The position numbers and the translations under genes were made by a program. Positions 30,890-42,365 of a stretch of DNA of 64,000 nucleotides are shown piece after piece (position 1 is the first letter of the stretch; each line of letters opens with the position of its first letter). Origin of the DNA: Aradus depressus. Its lineage: Eukaryota > Arthropoda > Insecta > Hemiptera > Aradidae. The stretch is taken from NCBI GenBank assembly GCA_963662175.1, contig OY759224.1, forward strand, positions 29,645,489 through 29,709,488, read 5' to 3'. The notes beneath the pieces are model-generated. The model saw nothing but the letters and a program-made list of their open reading frames with translations, was not told the origin of the DNA and made no database searches.

Positions 30890-31550
30890 TCTCTTTATAT
30901 AATCCAAAAAGTAAAGTTGTGAATAATATATTTAAATACATCAATGAATATGAAAATGGGAAGATATAAAATGTCCGTGAAATGAAATCGTGACTTAATT
31001 GAACTGTTTATCATGTTTTTTTCAAAGTGTCGTGCCTTCATTCACACTTAAGAACATCGTGCTAAGAATAATTAACTCGGCAAATGAAACGAAAAAATTT
31101 AATCATTATTTTTTATTTATATTTTAACGAATATTCTATATTTTATTGTTTCACAAACTCTATAAGAAACTAGTCACACTTAAAATCAAAGATTTACTGT
31201 AAAATTTTCATAAAAATAATGTTAATAATAATAACAATAATTTATATTGTTGAAATGGATCACCGCTATACAATTGACTCTCCCCATTCCCTTCGTCTAA
31301 TTTGGTTGAAAGTCACTAAGTGTGAATCTAGAAGAAATGTTCAATCTAAGTCTGTTGACAGGGAAAATGAATAGCATAGAATCGAGAACAAATCATAGCG
31401 TTTATGAATATTTAACCTTCATTATAAAGAAACTTTGAAAATAAACAATAAATTATATCCAAAAATTCTTACTAACTATTTTCTAGAACTATCTCAGTCT
31501 TTTTTCTGTGGCCATTTTTAAAATTTTTATCCTGGGAATATATACAGTAA
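30890..31550. other. No gene recognised
   Basis: AT-rich, no frames over 60 codons; a short family G-like TCTCCCCATTCCCTTCG at about 31277. Confidence 0.35.
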
Positions 31551-32303
31551 AATCTGGTTATAGCGATATTCAAGGGACTAAGAAAAATGCATCGTTATAT
31601 CCGGAACCAAACTGTTAAACCTACATACAAATGTATAGGGCTTGTTAGTGAAAAAAAAGTGTTTTACAATAATCATAAAGAGAAAGTTTACATATTTTTA
31701 TTTATTTTTTGAAATTTACATAAAATTTACTCACATACATATGTAACTGTATACATAAATTATGTATACACAAGATTACATATGTATGTATTAACTTTCC
31801 ACAAAAAAATAAGTTAATTTAGTTTGCTTGCTTTTTTTTTAAGTATACATTTTTGCTTACATGGTTATGAAGTTCTGAAGTCACGATCCCTACGGAGGCA
31901 AAGGAAAGACTAATCTGAAACTAGGAATATACGCACTAGAAGGGAAGAAGGGAGTTCGAAGAAACTTGGACAAGGGGGAAATGGAATGACATGAATGAAA
32001 GAGTAAACAAGAACCGTGTTTAAAACCCTTTTCTATAATGTTCCTATTTTTCTTCCGTTCAAAATTCATACTGTTTTACCCAATTATGTATGTATGTGCG
32101 TATATACATACATATTATATCGTTATAACCGAAATGAAAAAACAACTTTTTCTTATGTTTTATATCGTTTTATACGGAATATTGTTATACCTAACATCGT
32201 TATATCCGGATTTATTTCTTCACTTTTAAATAGCAAACCAAACTAGATACGGGTTTTACATCGTTATATCCGGAAAATCGTTATAAAAGGATTTGAATGT
32301 ATA
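31551..32303. mobile_element. Pogo/Tigger-like MITE
   Basis: Left TACAGTAAAATCTGGTTATA followed by TTATATCCGG; right side has ACATCGTTATATCCGG and TCGTTATAAAAGGATTTGAA. Ends are more diverged than in the other pogo copies, so boundaries are approximate. Short frames inside are not recognisable. Confidence 0.55.
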
Positions 32304-32600
32304 TATAAATAAATAAGAAGTACCTTCTGTTGTAGCTCACTGGTTTATTTGTCCTTGGCTCATCTCCGTACTTCAACTGTGTTAACACTAACATAACTCT
32401 CACGTGACTGTACTTGTCTATATAAAACAGCTGATCGCCAGCATTTGTTTCGATTCCTGTGTGGTTCTCCGTTCATTTTTTAGACAAAAGCGAATAGTCC
32501 AATAGTCTTTGTATATTTATATTCACTAATTTATTTATTATTGTTAATAGTTGAATTTTACAGTTGAAAAAGGACTTTTCATAACAATTATGAATAATTT
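32304..32600 (-). repeat. Family P promoter-like module, minus orientation
   Basis: Minus strand: GGCGATCAGCTGTTTTATAT then about 110 bp later CAACAGAAGGTACTTCTTAT. It shares only this module with the longer family P copies, so it may be the promoter end of a related element. Confidence 0.45.
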
Positions 32601-32601
32601 T

Positions 32602-32806
32602 GGGAGCCATGGTGGCCGTGCGGGGTAGAGCGTAGGGCATTAGTCGCATGGTCTCACCATGGTTTGCGGGTTCGAATCCCGTCCGGGAGTGAGTTTTATT
32701 TCGTAGATAGAACTCCTACCCGGGGCCATGGATGTCGTAAATAACTAGATAATAACACATTGAAATGGCTAATATGCATCGTACATAATGCCGAAAATAA
32801 AAAAAT
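32602..32806 (+). mobile_element. SINE-B, full length
   Basis: GGGAGCCATGGTGGCCGTGC to GTACATAATGCCGAAAATAA. Possible target duplication AATTTT on both sides. Confidence 0.9.
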
Positions 32807-33302
32807 TTTATTAGGCTCATAGAAACTGAAACGTCAGAATGATAGTAGACCTAAAGAGGCCAAAAAAATTAATTTTCTCTCTCACATAAGAATATGCATT
32901 TTGTAATGAGCCCAAAGGAAATTAAATAATAATAAATAATGAGAAAAATGAACTTGGTGACGTTTCATAGCAACTCACACTCTCTCAAATGTGGAAGGGA
33001 TAAGAGCACTGGATGCTTAGTTCCCTAGGTGTAAAACACCAGCCCACCACATATATACCTATATAGCAACCCACATTAATAAGCAATGTCTTGTCTCTTA
33101 AGTATGGCAAATGTGAGGTGATTGTGAATTTGATAAAGCTTTTATGCAAATTAAGGATGATCTTCGAAAAGTTATTTTATTATTTATTTATTTATATATT
33201 TACAACGGCATAATAACATTTGCCATTAGCAATTGTGATAAATAGAGCAGTGTCAGGTGCGTGGCTGTACTGCTGAGGTACGTGACCGAAGAGGAGTCCA
33301 GG
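32807..33302. other. No gene recognised; possible LINE 3' region
   Basis: 33180-33302 lies 3' of the LINE stop codon on the minus strand and may be its untranslated tail. Confidence 0.35.
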
Positions 33303-33587
33303 CTAGTCCTGGAGCAGGTCCCTTTGCCATATCCGCTTGAGGCGTCGTGGTGGATTTGTGGGGAGAGTGTTTGTAGATAATTCTTGTATAAATGGATTGG
33401 CGTGATGATGGAGTTTGTCGTGAAAATTTTGATATCGTGTCTTGATAACAGAAGGTACAAATGGGATATTGAGGTCATTATGTAATGTGAGGTTGGAAAC
33501 GTAAAATGGTGCATTGGCAATGTGGCGTAGTATGATGGATTGTATTGACTGAAGGCGTTGTATGTTTGATTTTTTGGCTGAAGTTAA
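33303..33587 (-). pseudogene. Jockey-like LINE ORF2 C-terminal end
   Basis: Continuous minus-strand frame of 94 codons to a TAG at 33303-33305. It reads KKSNIQRLQSIILRHIANA then PFYVSNLTLHNDLNIPFVP, then a basic region ending PPRRLKRIWQRDLLQD. The R-L-Q...L-R-x-I-x-N-A-P-x-Y-V-x-N...LH-x-DL-x-I-P pattern is the region after the RT domain in Jockey-clade LINEs. A stop precedes it at 33588, so the protein is truncated. The longest ATG-initiated frame in this stretch is in a different, meaningless frame. Same family as 46850-47090. Confidence 0.78.
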
Positions 33588-33590
33588 TTA

Positions 33591-34181
33591 AAAAAAACTT
33601 ACTATGACTCTTATTGTTAAATAACGATAAGAAGAGAACATCATTAAACATTTCTTAATATTAATACCCAAGAGAAATATTGTATTGAATCGATGACGAC
33701 TTACATGCTTACAGAGAGAAGAAACAATAACATTATCTGAGAAGAAAATCACAAAAATAAATTATATACCTTCTATAAATAGAGTAGAAGGGTAGTTTGT
33801 ATCACTACTGGAAAATCTATATAATAAGAATAAAAATAGTGAATAGTGGTTGTTTTGGCATTAATTTTAATTTTAATCATCATTTCAATGTTTATTTAGG
33901 ACTGGAGTCGGACTGTTTACCGTCTCCTCCCCACTAATCCTAGTCATCCTCTAATGTTTACTAAAGTAGGCTGGCCTTAAGCCTCTCAGTATCCTGCCAG
34001 GAGCCACCATGAACGCATCGTACTTTTATCTATCTTCCTGTTCAACCATGACCACATCGTCCCATCACCACATCATCTCAGCATCCCATCACGTTCACTA
34101 TTTCAAGCCCCTCTCCTCATCTCAGCGGCGTAGAAGGCATCGAAACCGATAAAAACATTATTATTTTACCAACTTTTTTTT
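33591..34181. other. No gene recognised
   Basis: GC-richer stretch at 33890-34150 (GGAGTCGGACTGTTTACCG, CATCAGCACATC-like blocks) could be a LINE untranslated region; no frame supports it. Confidence 0.3.
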
Positions 34182-34192
34182 TGAACTTTTAT

Positions 34193-34473
34193 ATGACTCA
34201 TGCCCGGGCTTTAACTACGAGGTCATATCGCCTACTACCAGAGCGCTCTTTTGTCACTCTGGTGGACATAACCCGACTCTAATATGAGAGTCCTAAATTT
34301 TGCCTATCCTAAATTTTTATTCACCTAGGGCATGGGTCTTTAACGAGTACCTGACATCGTACTGGCTCGGGACCATCTCTTAACGTCCAACTCGAAGGAC
34401 GGCTTAAGTTTATTTTACCTCGCCTTGAGGCTCAGAAGACAAGCACGCATACCACTGAGCTACCGGCGCCTTC
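34193..34473 (-). mobile_element. SINE-A with perfect target duplication
   Basis: Minus orientation from ATGACTCATGCCCGGGC to CTACCGGCGCCTTC, with small internal deletions. TGAACTTTTAT duplicated at 34182-34192 and 34474-34484. No CCTAA/ACTAA tail at all, showing that the tail is not needed to define the copy. Confidence 0.93.
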
Positions 34474-34484
34474 TGAACTTTTAT

Positions 34485-35107
34485 ATTTATCTTATGTTTC
34501 GTTATTTCTTATTATTTTTCAGTTGGCCAACTCCATCTCTCCAGGTTTTCTTCTGTTCATTACATTCCTTTATATATAAACTTCATCAATCTTATTATTC
34601 ACCCTTATATATTCTCCATATTTTGGAGTGGTTCTCCAGAACCGCCACAGGTTTTGTAGCCGGTTATTTGGAAATTCTTATTTTGGGTCCACTACCGGTC
34701 TATACAATGTGTTGGTCCATATTACTGCTTTGGTTGAAAAAAAAAGGTGCCGCCTTGAAATACACATTTCAGAATTCAAGAATTGCTCCACAAAGCCACT
34801 AAGGTCGGCCTTATTTTTCCCGTTATTTTTCCCTCTCCCGACAGGAGTGGACCATAAATTAGGAGAAAACCTTTTACAATTTTCCACATATGGTAAAGGG
34901 AGGAAGGGTGTGGTGTTTAGAAGGACTTTTAGTGTGTAGCGTTTTGTCTAAAGGGATTGCCTTCCTCGAAAGGAGTAAAAGCAGGGGTCCCACCTGGCTC
35001 TGTATTACTTCCTCTAATCTACTATATTTATATTATCTACACCAGCGGTACTTGAAACATTTTCGTGAAAATACCATTAGCTCGAAAAACAAAAATACCT
35101 GCGTACT
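34485..35107. other. Unrecognised open frames
   Basis: Overlapping frames of 103-125 codons on the plus strand (to about 34939) lack any motif I recognise, lack codon-like composition, and shift over a SINE-A at the left. Treated as non-coding. Confidence 0.3.
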
Positions 35108-36072
35108 TCGCCAGCCTTACTGTGCCTGATACATTCATTACATCGGAAGTTTTTGTGTTGTCCCCAGTCATCCCTTCTGCCGTTTCCCCTGAAAATTAAT
35201 AAGTGTCGTCTCTATTATTAAAGATTATATGTTAAGCCTCACCCTATAATCCCTCTTTCCCTTTGGTCGATTTGGCTGATAAACAATTTGTCTTAAAAGG
35301 GTTCTATCGTGTTCACAGACTCACAAGGACAGCATTTTTTTTTAATTTTTGGAATATAAAGCTCGGAAGCAGTGTTGCCAGATTCTTGACTACAACATAT
35401 CGTATCGAACTTTGTTTATTTCAATAATAATTCTTACAAATCGAACAAATCTCGTTGCAATATTATTGCATTTCGTGCTAACTTTTAATTAAAATCTCTC
35501 ATTATTAAATTATTAATCTCTCTTAATCTCACTTTTAGTTCGGTATTACAAAAAACGTTTTCACATAGAATATTGAATAAATATATAAATATTTAAAAAC
35601 AGATCTTATAAAAATAATACTTTAAATAGAATAATTTTATACGACCACAGTTCTTATATTTTATAAGATTAGCAGGATAAGATTAGCAGAGGACATTCAA
35701 ATACTTGGCTCTTTGAATACAACTATGAAGATAGTGTTGAATCGATACTCTGAACATCGATCTATCGCTGCATATAGAGACCTACAGTTACATAAAATAA
35801 GCGGGAAATTTTGAAATGGTTTAAATTTGAATAAAGTAAAAATTTTTATTTTTTATCGTACAATATCGTACTTTTTTTGTTATTATCGTACAAAAATTGT
35901 ACGATAATCGTACATCGTACATTTTTATAATGTTGCTTGAATTATCGTACATGTACGATAATTATCGTACGTCTGACAACACTGCTCGGAAGTGAAGTTC
36001 CGTTGAAAACTTCGTATCGAATTTTTGACCGATTATATAACTTCCCCTGTACTATAGCTGGGGAAGTTAGAA
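35108..36072 (+). repeat. Family G copy interrupted by hAT element
   Basis: CATTCATTACATCGGAAGTT, TTTGGTCGATTTGGCTGATA, GGAATATAAAGCTCGGAAG; after the hAT insertion it resumes at TGAAGTTCCGTTGAAAACTT and ends with TATAACTTCCCCTGTACTAT and AGCTGGGGAAGTTA. Confidence 0.75.
35370..35984. mobile_element. Non-autonomous hAT element
   Basis: Ends CAGTGTTGCCAGATTC and GTCTGACAACACTG, perfect 8-bp target duplication CTCGGAAG at 35362-35369 and 35985-35992. About nine ATCGTAC/GTACGAT motifs crowd 35857-35973. No transposase frame. 615 bp. Confidence 0.92.
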
Positions 36073-36084
36073 ATTATAGAAAAA

Positions 36085-36186
36085 TAGTTAGTTATGACTC
36101 ATGCCTGGGCTTTAAAGACGAGGTCATATCGCCTACTACCAGAGAGCTCTTTCGTCACTCTGGTGGACATGAACCCTACTCTAATG
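36085..36186 (-). mobile_element. SINE-A 3' fragment
   Basis: TAGTTAGTTATGACTCATGC to GAACCCTACTCTAATG; cut by the hAT element that follows. Confidence 0.8.
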
Positions 36187-36194
36187 TGGTAAAC

Positions 36195-36957
36195 CAGCGT
36201 TTCCCAACCTGTGGTACTCGTACCATTGGTGGTACGCGAGTTGCTGGTTGGTGGTACGCGAAAAATAATCATCAATGGCGGACATCAAAAATAAAAATAA
36301 ATCAAATCATAAAAATATCATAGAAACGTTTTTTCCTATAATTCATAAAAATTATTTTAATAAATAATATTATACAGTAAAGTTGTTAATATACTCGTAT
36401 ACAGTCAATGATCGAAAATCGGGCAATCGATATGGTTTTTTTGGAGTGCACTTTTAAATTTAGCCGTTAGCCATCAGTAACTTGAGATGTCGCCGCCACT
36501 GTTGTGATGGCGCTGCACTCTCGTTCAATTCACCGCGCGGCTTACAAGTGACAGGTTATTGTTTGTGATTGTATTGTATAGTGGTTAAGAACCGGTACGT
36601 GCCAAAATCTCAAGCAAAACACGAACAGTGATGTATCGCCGAGTTCTACAAATGATAGGTCTAAAAATTCGGTGCAAAACGTTGAAATCGCGCAGTCTTC
36701 AGTTCTTCAAAAAGGCGTTAAGAGAAAATATTGTGATAAATGAAATATTGCCATGACGTTTAGGCGTGTTTCAATGTAATTTGTCTCATTATGTGATGTG
36801 AATACATATTCACCCTATATAACATTTATAATGCAAATAAAATAACACACTCGCAATAACAAATTTCACGAAATACAATCATTTTTACGAAGTGGTACAA
36901 ATTTAGCATGATGTACAACCAAGTGGTACGCGATCCAAAAAACGTTGGGAAATGCTG
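36195..36957. mobile_element. Non-autonomous hAT element in SINE-A
   Basis: CAGCGTTTCCCAACCTGTGG at the left and (reverse complement) CAGCATTTCCCAACGTTTTT at the right; perfect 8-bp duplication TGGTAAAC at 36187-36194 and 36958-36965. 763 bp. A short remnant reading LQKGVKRKYCDK near 36710-36745 resembles the start of ZBED5-type hAT transposases. Confidence 0.92.
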
Positions 36958-37003
36958 TGGTAAACAGTTAGCTCTTTAAAGCGCCAGCCACTAGAGTGCA
37001 CTA

Positions 37004-37222
37004 GTCCTTTGGATGGGACGTTAAACGATGGTACCGAACCTGTACGATATCAGGTACTCGTTAAACACACCTCTCTATCCTAGGTGAATAATCCCCTAGG
37101 TAAGCAAAATATAGGACTCCCACAATAGATTCGGGTCCACCAGAGTGACGAAAGAGCGCTTTGATAGTAGACGATATGACATTGTAGTGAATGCCCGGGC
37201 ATGAGTCATAATGACTAACTAT
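37004..37222 (+). mobile_element. SINE-A, 5'-truncated, ACTAA-type tail
   Basis: CTTTGGATGGGACGTTAAAC to CATAATGACTAACT. Opposite orientation to the fragment at 36085, so it is a separate insertion. Confidence 0.8.
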
Positions 37223-37313
37223 ACTTTTGAACATATTTAATTAGTTCTTAATATTTTTGGATTTAATAATGGTATTAATTTAGTTATTTATATTTTGTAC
37301 TAATTAATTATTA

Positions 37314-37482
37314 ATTGTGACTCATGCCCGGGCTATATTAACGAGGTTTATATCGCCTCGCAGGTTTATTCACCTAGGGTAGGAAAATTTAAAGGAATAC
37401 CTGAATGAGGCTGTGGGACCATCGCTTACCTTGCCATCCGAAGGCAGGCGTGCTCCAGTCCTTGTCCCGGCTTCTAAGCGCC
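37314..37482 (-). mobile_element. SINE-A, decayed
   Basis: GTGACTCATGCCCGGGC, TTATTCACCTAGGGTAGG, GGACCATCGCTTACC remain, with internal losses. Confidence 0.7.
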
Positions 37483-37997
37483 AAGCATAAGTTTAAAAAT
37501 AAATAGTATCATTTAACTTTTTTTTATTTTATCCAGGAACTGCAAAAAATAATATAACTACAACTGTTCATCAGATTTAAAAATTTAACAATTTTATGAG
37601 CGTTCGATATCGTTCTGAGATTCCCTAAGAGTCAAGGCCATAATTCAACTAAAAATGACAGGAAAATTTGTATCATATATTAAAATATTTACCATTGTCT
37701 ATTCCAAATACAAACTGCTACTGATGAAGACACCATCAATCTTATAGCCTCTCATTATCCTCACGAACTATAATTTCTCTCTGAACTAAATTAATTCTGC
37801 ATAAAATAGACAACTCATTTCTGTTATGCTAAACCAGCCAGAACGAATTTGTTACAGTTTAAAATAGAATAGTGGTTTATATCAAGGACGAACACAAAGA
37901 AGGTACTCTTTATTGCTAGAAATATAATCTACGTGAAAAGACAATTCCCAAAGAATTATAAAAAAAAAATTTCATAATTTTAGATCAATTAAAAACT
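37483..37997. other. No gene recognised
   Basis: ACAAAGAAGGTACTCTTTAT at about 37888 echoes the donor-like half of the family P module; no other feature. Confidence 0.35.
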
Positions 37998-38325
37998 AGG
38001 ATAGGTTTTATGACTCATGCCAGGGCTTCAACTATGAGGTCATATCGCCTACTACCAGAGCGCTCTTTCGTCACTCTGGTGAACATGAGACCGACGACTC
38101 AACTGTGGGAGTCCTAAATTTTGTCTACCCTAAATTTTTATTCATCTAGGATAGGGGTGTTTAACGAGTACCTGACATGTGGCTCGGGACCATCGTTTAA
38201 CGTCCCATCCGAAGGACGGCGTGCTCAAGTTTATTTTACCTCCCAGATAAAATAAACTCAGGGCTTCGGCCGGGTTTCGAACCCGCGATCTTGAGCTTAG
38301 TAAGGCTTAGTAACCGGCGCCCTCA
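37998..38325 (-). mobile_element. SINE-A, near full length
   Basis: GGTTTTATGACTCATGCCAG to GTAACCGGCGCCCTC with the B box intact (GGGTTTCGAACCC). Confidence 0.88.
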
Positions 38326-38470
38326 AACTAACTCATAAATAATAAATACGATCCCCCTTCCCTTCGGTCGTTATGGCTGAAATTTTTTTTTATGTAGAAT
38401 CAAGAGTTCGGGAAATTACATAACTTCCCCTTTACTTCTCATATTTTTAGGGAGGAGGCTTAACAGTGGC
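38326..38470 (+). repeat. Family G fragment
   Basis: CTTCCCTTCGGTCGTTATGG and ATAACTTCCCCTTTACTTC. Confidence 0.55.
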
Positions 38471-38659
38471 TTATAAAAACTATATTTATTAGTATTATTA
38501 TATTTATATTCATATATTTTCAAGTGTTTATTATGTAATCTTTTCATTTTATTCTTTTAATCGAATTTTTGTTATTCCTAATCATATGTGAGTCCGACTC
38601 GAGTCAATGGCGGTTTACAAGTATGTCAGACCCTCAAGATGATTGCAAATTTTTCCATA

Positions 38660-38748
38660 GTAACGTCGGGCTCATATCCTTCAGAGCGACCAAATAACTC
38701 TCTGGTAGTAGGCGATATGGACTTCTAGCTAAAGCTATTATCATTATA
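38660..38748 (+). mobile_element. SINE-A 3' fragment
   Basis: TAACGTCGGGCTCATATCCT to GGCGATATGGACTTCTAGC. Confidence 0.7.
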
Positions 38749-38781
38749 TCCAAAAATATTAAGAATTAAATATGTTTAAAA

Positions 38782-39003
38782 ATAGTTATGACTCATGGCC
38801 GGGCTTTCACAACGAGGTCATATCCCCTACTACAGCGCTATTTCGTCACTCTGGTTGACCCGACTCTATTGTGGTAGTCCAAAATTTTGCACACCTAAAA
38901 TTTCTTTAACGAGTACCTGACATCGCATAGGCTCGGGAACATCGCTCAACGATATTTTCACCTCCTAGATAAAAAAATCCAAGTCTCGGCAGGGTTTCGA
39001 ACA
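38782..39003 (-). mobile_element. SINE-A, decayed
   Basis: TAGTTATGACTCATGGCCGG to CTCGGCAGGGTTTCGAAC, several deletions. Confidence 0.75.
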
Positions 39004-39006
39004 TGG

Positions 39007-39073
39007 TGTCGGGCTCATGTCCACCAGGGCGAAGAAAGATCTGATGGCGTTATGATCCCATAGTCAAACCCGG
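39007..39073 (+). mobile_element. SINE-A 3' fragment
   Basis: GTCGGGCTCATGTCCACCAG to CCCGGACATGATTCA, head-to-head with the previous copy. Confidence 0.65.
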
Positions 39074-39079
39074 ACATGA

Positions 39080-39620
39080 TTCAAGATTAGTATTTTATTT
39101 ATTACCTTTTTTTTTAATATTTTTATTTGGATTCCTATTATTATATTATATATTTTTTTTTAATGTATGTATTTATTATATAAGTACATATATTTTTTAA
39201 CCTAATTTTTTACATTCTTATTATTCTTCTTTTTATTATTATTATATTATTTTATATTATTTTTTTATATTTTTTATTATTTTTATATTTTTTTATTTTT
39301 TATTTATTTTTTTTTATTATTATCGTTGTAATTATTCTCTCATTATTAGTTATTATTTTGTACATATTTTTCATGACTTCACGGAGACATTTTTATTATT
39401 ATTATTATTATTATTTTATTTATTTTTTCATTACTTTTTTTTATATACCTATTTACATTTTTTTTTAAATTATTATTTATTCTATTTTATTTTTTTCTCT
39501 CTTGTATTTAGTTATAACTGTACATAAATTGTTCCATTATCTATTGTGAACAAAGTTACTTATGGTCTGTCTCTACCGATTGTAAATATGCTTAATAAAA
39601 ATATTTTTTTTTTTAAACGT
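39080..39620. repeat. AT-rich low-complexity tract
   Basis: Long T/A runs with TTATTATTA microsatellite (about 39387-39415). No genes. Confidence 0.8.
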
Positions 39621-39819
39621 GAGAAAGTCACTTTATTACAAGTAATTCGATGTGGGGAAGTACAATGCATGTGATTCATGAAGACTATTTCTTACTTTCT
39701 GAGTACAATGCTTGTTTATAGCCAATTAATGTGTCAAGTTAATCTGACCACATTGTCCAGCTATATAAAAGTATATATAAGAACAGTTTTATCCAGTGCC
39801 TTCATGATAACCAGTGCCT

Positions 39820-40060
39820 TCATGATAACCCTCAACAAGCTAATTTATCCTGAATGCCCCTTTTGTACCTACTACATTAAAGATCCTCGCTGGACAATGG
39901 TTGTCCCCTTCTTCGCTCTCATTATTCCTCGCTGCATTGTATATCCTTCGCTAAATATCTTCTCATCCTCTAAAGGACACGAACCTCCATTTTTTCAGAT
40001 AGTATTATACGTCGCCATGTCTTTTTTCCTATCCTGCAAGAAGTGTCTTCCTATTAGCTC
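39820..40060 (+). pseudogene. Possible LINE C-terminal zinc motif remnant
   Basis: Within an open frame of 154 codons (39678-40142) the part LIYPECPFCTYYIKD and VVPFFALI resembles the PECPxC...D...H...CPFFA motif near the end of some LINE ORF2 proteins, but the key histidine and last cysteine are not visible. A direct repeat of CAGTGCCTTCATGATAAC at about 39796-39833 lies in the same frame. Low confidence; it may be chance. Confidence 0.25.
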
Positions 40061-40304
40061 CCTGAGGAGAACAGTCTTATTTTTTTTTTTTACTTTTTTT
40101 TTAAGCTCTTCTCACTTGGACATACTTCAGCACTCTGGATAATCACAAGATGTGCTAAGGTCAATAAAAAAAAATATATGCAATCTACATAATAGGCGAT
40201 AGGATCTTTGGATTATTTTATTTATTTATTAAAAAATATATATGTATATATTATTTATACAACTTATGTCTATACTTCTCTACATTATTAAAAACTGATA
40301 CACT

Positions 40305-40445
40305 CTTTTAGTTCCCCAGCTCCATAAAGTATAGGATATGTTATGTAATTCGGAAATTTGATGATAAGTTTTCAACAAAATTTCATATTTTCCGAGCTCT
40401 GATTCCAAAAATAAAAAAAATCATCCAAAAAAGTTATGAGTTTTC
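40305..40445 (-). repeat. Family G end, minus orientation
   Basis: AGTTCCCCAGCTCCATAAAG, TTATGTAATTCGGAAATTTG, TCTGATTCCAAAAATA. Confidence 0.7.
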
Positions 40446-40461
40446 GCTCTCAGCTATTAGG

Positions 40462-40985
40462 TACTAATGTATTTTTGGATTATTGTAACCAAAGGTATTG
40501 TAATCAAAGACTAACTTTCCCTGTTCTTTGTATACACGGGAAAAAAATATTACTAATGTATTTTTGGATTATTGTAACCGAAATTATTGTAACCAAAGAC
40601 TAACTTTCCCTGTACTTTGTATACACGGGGAAATAAAATATTACTAATGTATTTTTGGATTATTGTAACCAAAGACTAACTTTCCGTATACTTTGTATAC
40701 ACAGGGAAATAAAATATTACTAATGTATTTTTGGATTATTGTAACCAAAGACTAACTTTCCGTATACTTTGTATACACAGGGAAATAAAATATTGCTAAT
40801 GTGTTTTTGGATTATTGTAACCAAAGACTAAATTTCCGTATACTTTGTATACACAGGGAAATAAAATATTGCTAATGTGTTTTTGGATTATTGTAACCAA
40901 AGACTAACTTTCCGTATACTTTGTATACACAGGGAAATAAAATATTGCTAATGTGTTTTTGGATTATTGTAACCAAAGTTATTCT
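40462..40985 (+). repeat. 76-bp tandem array, seven units
   Basis: GGATTATTGTAACC recurs near 40489, 40569, 40660, 40736, 40812, 40888 and 40964. The last four units are almost identical. Each has TTTCC, GTATACTTTGTATAC, and GGGAAA, a small hairpin that resembles the family G terminal hairpin. Confidence 0.9.
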
Positions 40986-41544
40986 ACTATATTTTACAGA
41001 TGCAAACTAACGCAGCTTGTTGCCCGGACGTCTCACCACACGCCTGTAAGATCGGAATAAGTGAAGATGTTAAGAAGGTCGGATGTCGGATATCGGATAT
41101 TGCAGAGACGAAGTGGGGAGGGGGGGTTCTTTAGTTGGAGTGCCTCAGGGGAGAAGCTCATACTTCATGCATATTTGAACAGGGCATTAATACGGTCGTG
41201 ACCTGACCCTCCTTTCTTCTTTGTATATTTAAATAAGAAATACGAATACGAATACAAACCGTACTCTAGTTCTTGTTTTTGTAAGTCTCCGCCTCCATAA
41301 TTTCTGTCAGCCATGAAATATCTACCTGTAAGCTAAATCAGCCATTGTACATAATTTAAATTATAATTATTTACCACCAAAGTGTATTTAATAATATATA
41401 ACTAATGCACATATATAATAAGTATGTGAATACATTTTCACGAAGCAATATTGTTCATGATGTGCCTTCGGGGCAGAAATGAAATTGGCTAGATTTATTG
41501 TGCCAACACCCAATAATATTTATAGTACAATAAATAAAAGAATC
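40986..41544. other. No gene recognised
   Basis: Unassigned; (ATACGA)n-like short run at about 41240. Confidence 0.35.
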
Positions 41545-41753
41545 ACAGTCTAGGTACTTCCCCAGAGCGAATTAATTAATTAAAAATTGAAATTTACCAA
41601 TACGGTTGAAAATCCGTAGGTTAGTTAGTTATTATGATTCATGTCCGGACTTTAACTATGAGATCATATCATTTTCAGCCAAATCTCCCAAAGAACAGAG
41701 AGAGACCTTTAACTCAAAAACTCCAAAAATTGTCATGTTATAAATGTATTATC
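41545..41753. repeat. Family G tip and SINE-A scrap
   Basis: GGTACTTCCCCAGAGCGAAT at 41554; minus SINE-A end TTAGTTATTATGATTCATG at about 41622-41670. Confidence 0.55.
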
Positions 41754-41766
41754 ACGAAATTTAGTA

Positions 41767-42106
41767 GAGGGCGCCCGGTAGCTCAGTGGTATGCGTGCTT
41801 GCCTTCTGAGCTCAAGGTTGTGGGTTCAAAACCCGATCGAGGCTCTTAGTTTATTTTATCTGGGAGGTAAAATTAACTTAAGCACGCCGTCCTTCGTATA
41901 GGATGTTAAGCGATGGTCCCGAGCCTATACGTCAGGTACTCTTTATAGACCCCTGCCCCAGGTGAATATAAATTTAGGGTAGGCAAAATTTAGGACTCCC
42001 ACGGTCGATTCGGGTTCATGTCCACCAGAGAGACGAAAGAGCGCTTTGGTAGTAGGCGATATGACCGGGTAAAGCCCGGGCATGAGTCATAATAACTAAC
42101 TAACTT
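41767..42106 (+). mobile_element. SINE-A, full length, ACTAA-type tail, 13-bp target duplication
   Basis: GAGGGCGCCCGGTAGCTCAG to CATAATAACTAACTAACTT. Perfect duplication ACGAAATTTAGTA at 41754-41766 and 42107-42119. Confidence 0.94.
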
Positions 42107-42119
42107 ACGAAATTTAGTA

Positions 42120-42365
42120 AGAGAAAAGATTTCCGGCCTAAGACACCTATTTATTTTCATTTAAAAGTCCCATTAACTGTTGATTGAATTAATGTATCAC
42201 ATGTGGTTCAGATTTCCTGCGTAAAGCATCTATTGATTTTCAGTCAAATGGGCCAAATGGGGGGGTGGGGGAGGCGGTTGAAGTCAAAAACGCCATTGAC
42301 GTCCTCCGTACAGGGGGGAAAAGTTCATAAAATTACGTACTAAAGTCCTTATCTGGCAAGCCTGG
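42120..42365 (-). repeat. Decayed family G, minus
   Basis: GACACCTATTTATTTTCA, AGTCAAATGGGCCAAATGG and a G-tract at about 42257. Confidence 0.5.

Noticed and set aside
33200..33520. 106-codon minus-strand frame
   Set aside because: Shadow of the true LINE frame at 33303-33587, which shows the conserved Jockey-type motifs.
35937..36323. 128-codon frame
   Set aside because: Crosses a hAT end, family G, SINE-A and another hAT end, so it cannot be one gene.
39678..40142. 154-codon frame as a membrane protein
   Set aside because: Hydrophobicity stems from T-rich DNA, and a partial LINE-like zinc motif is a better though weak explanation.
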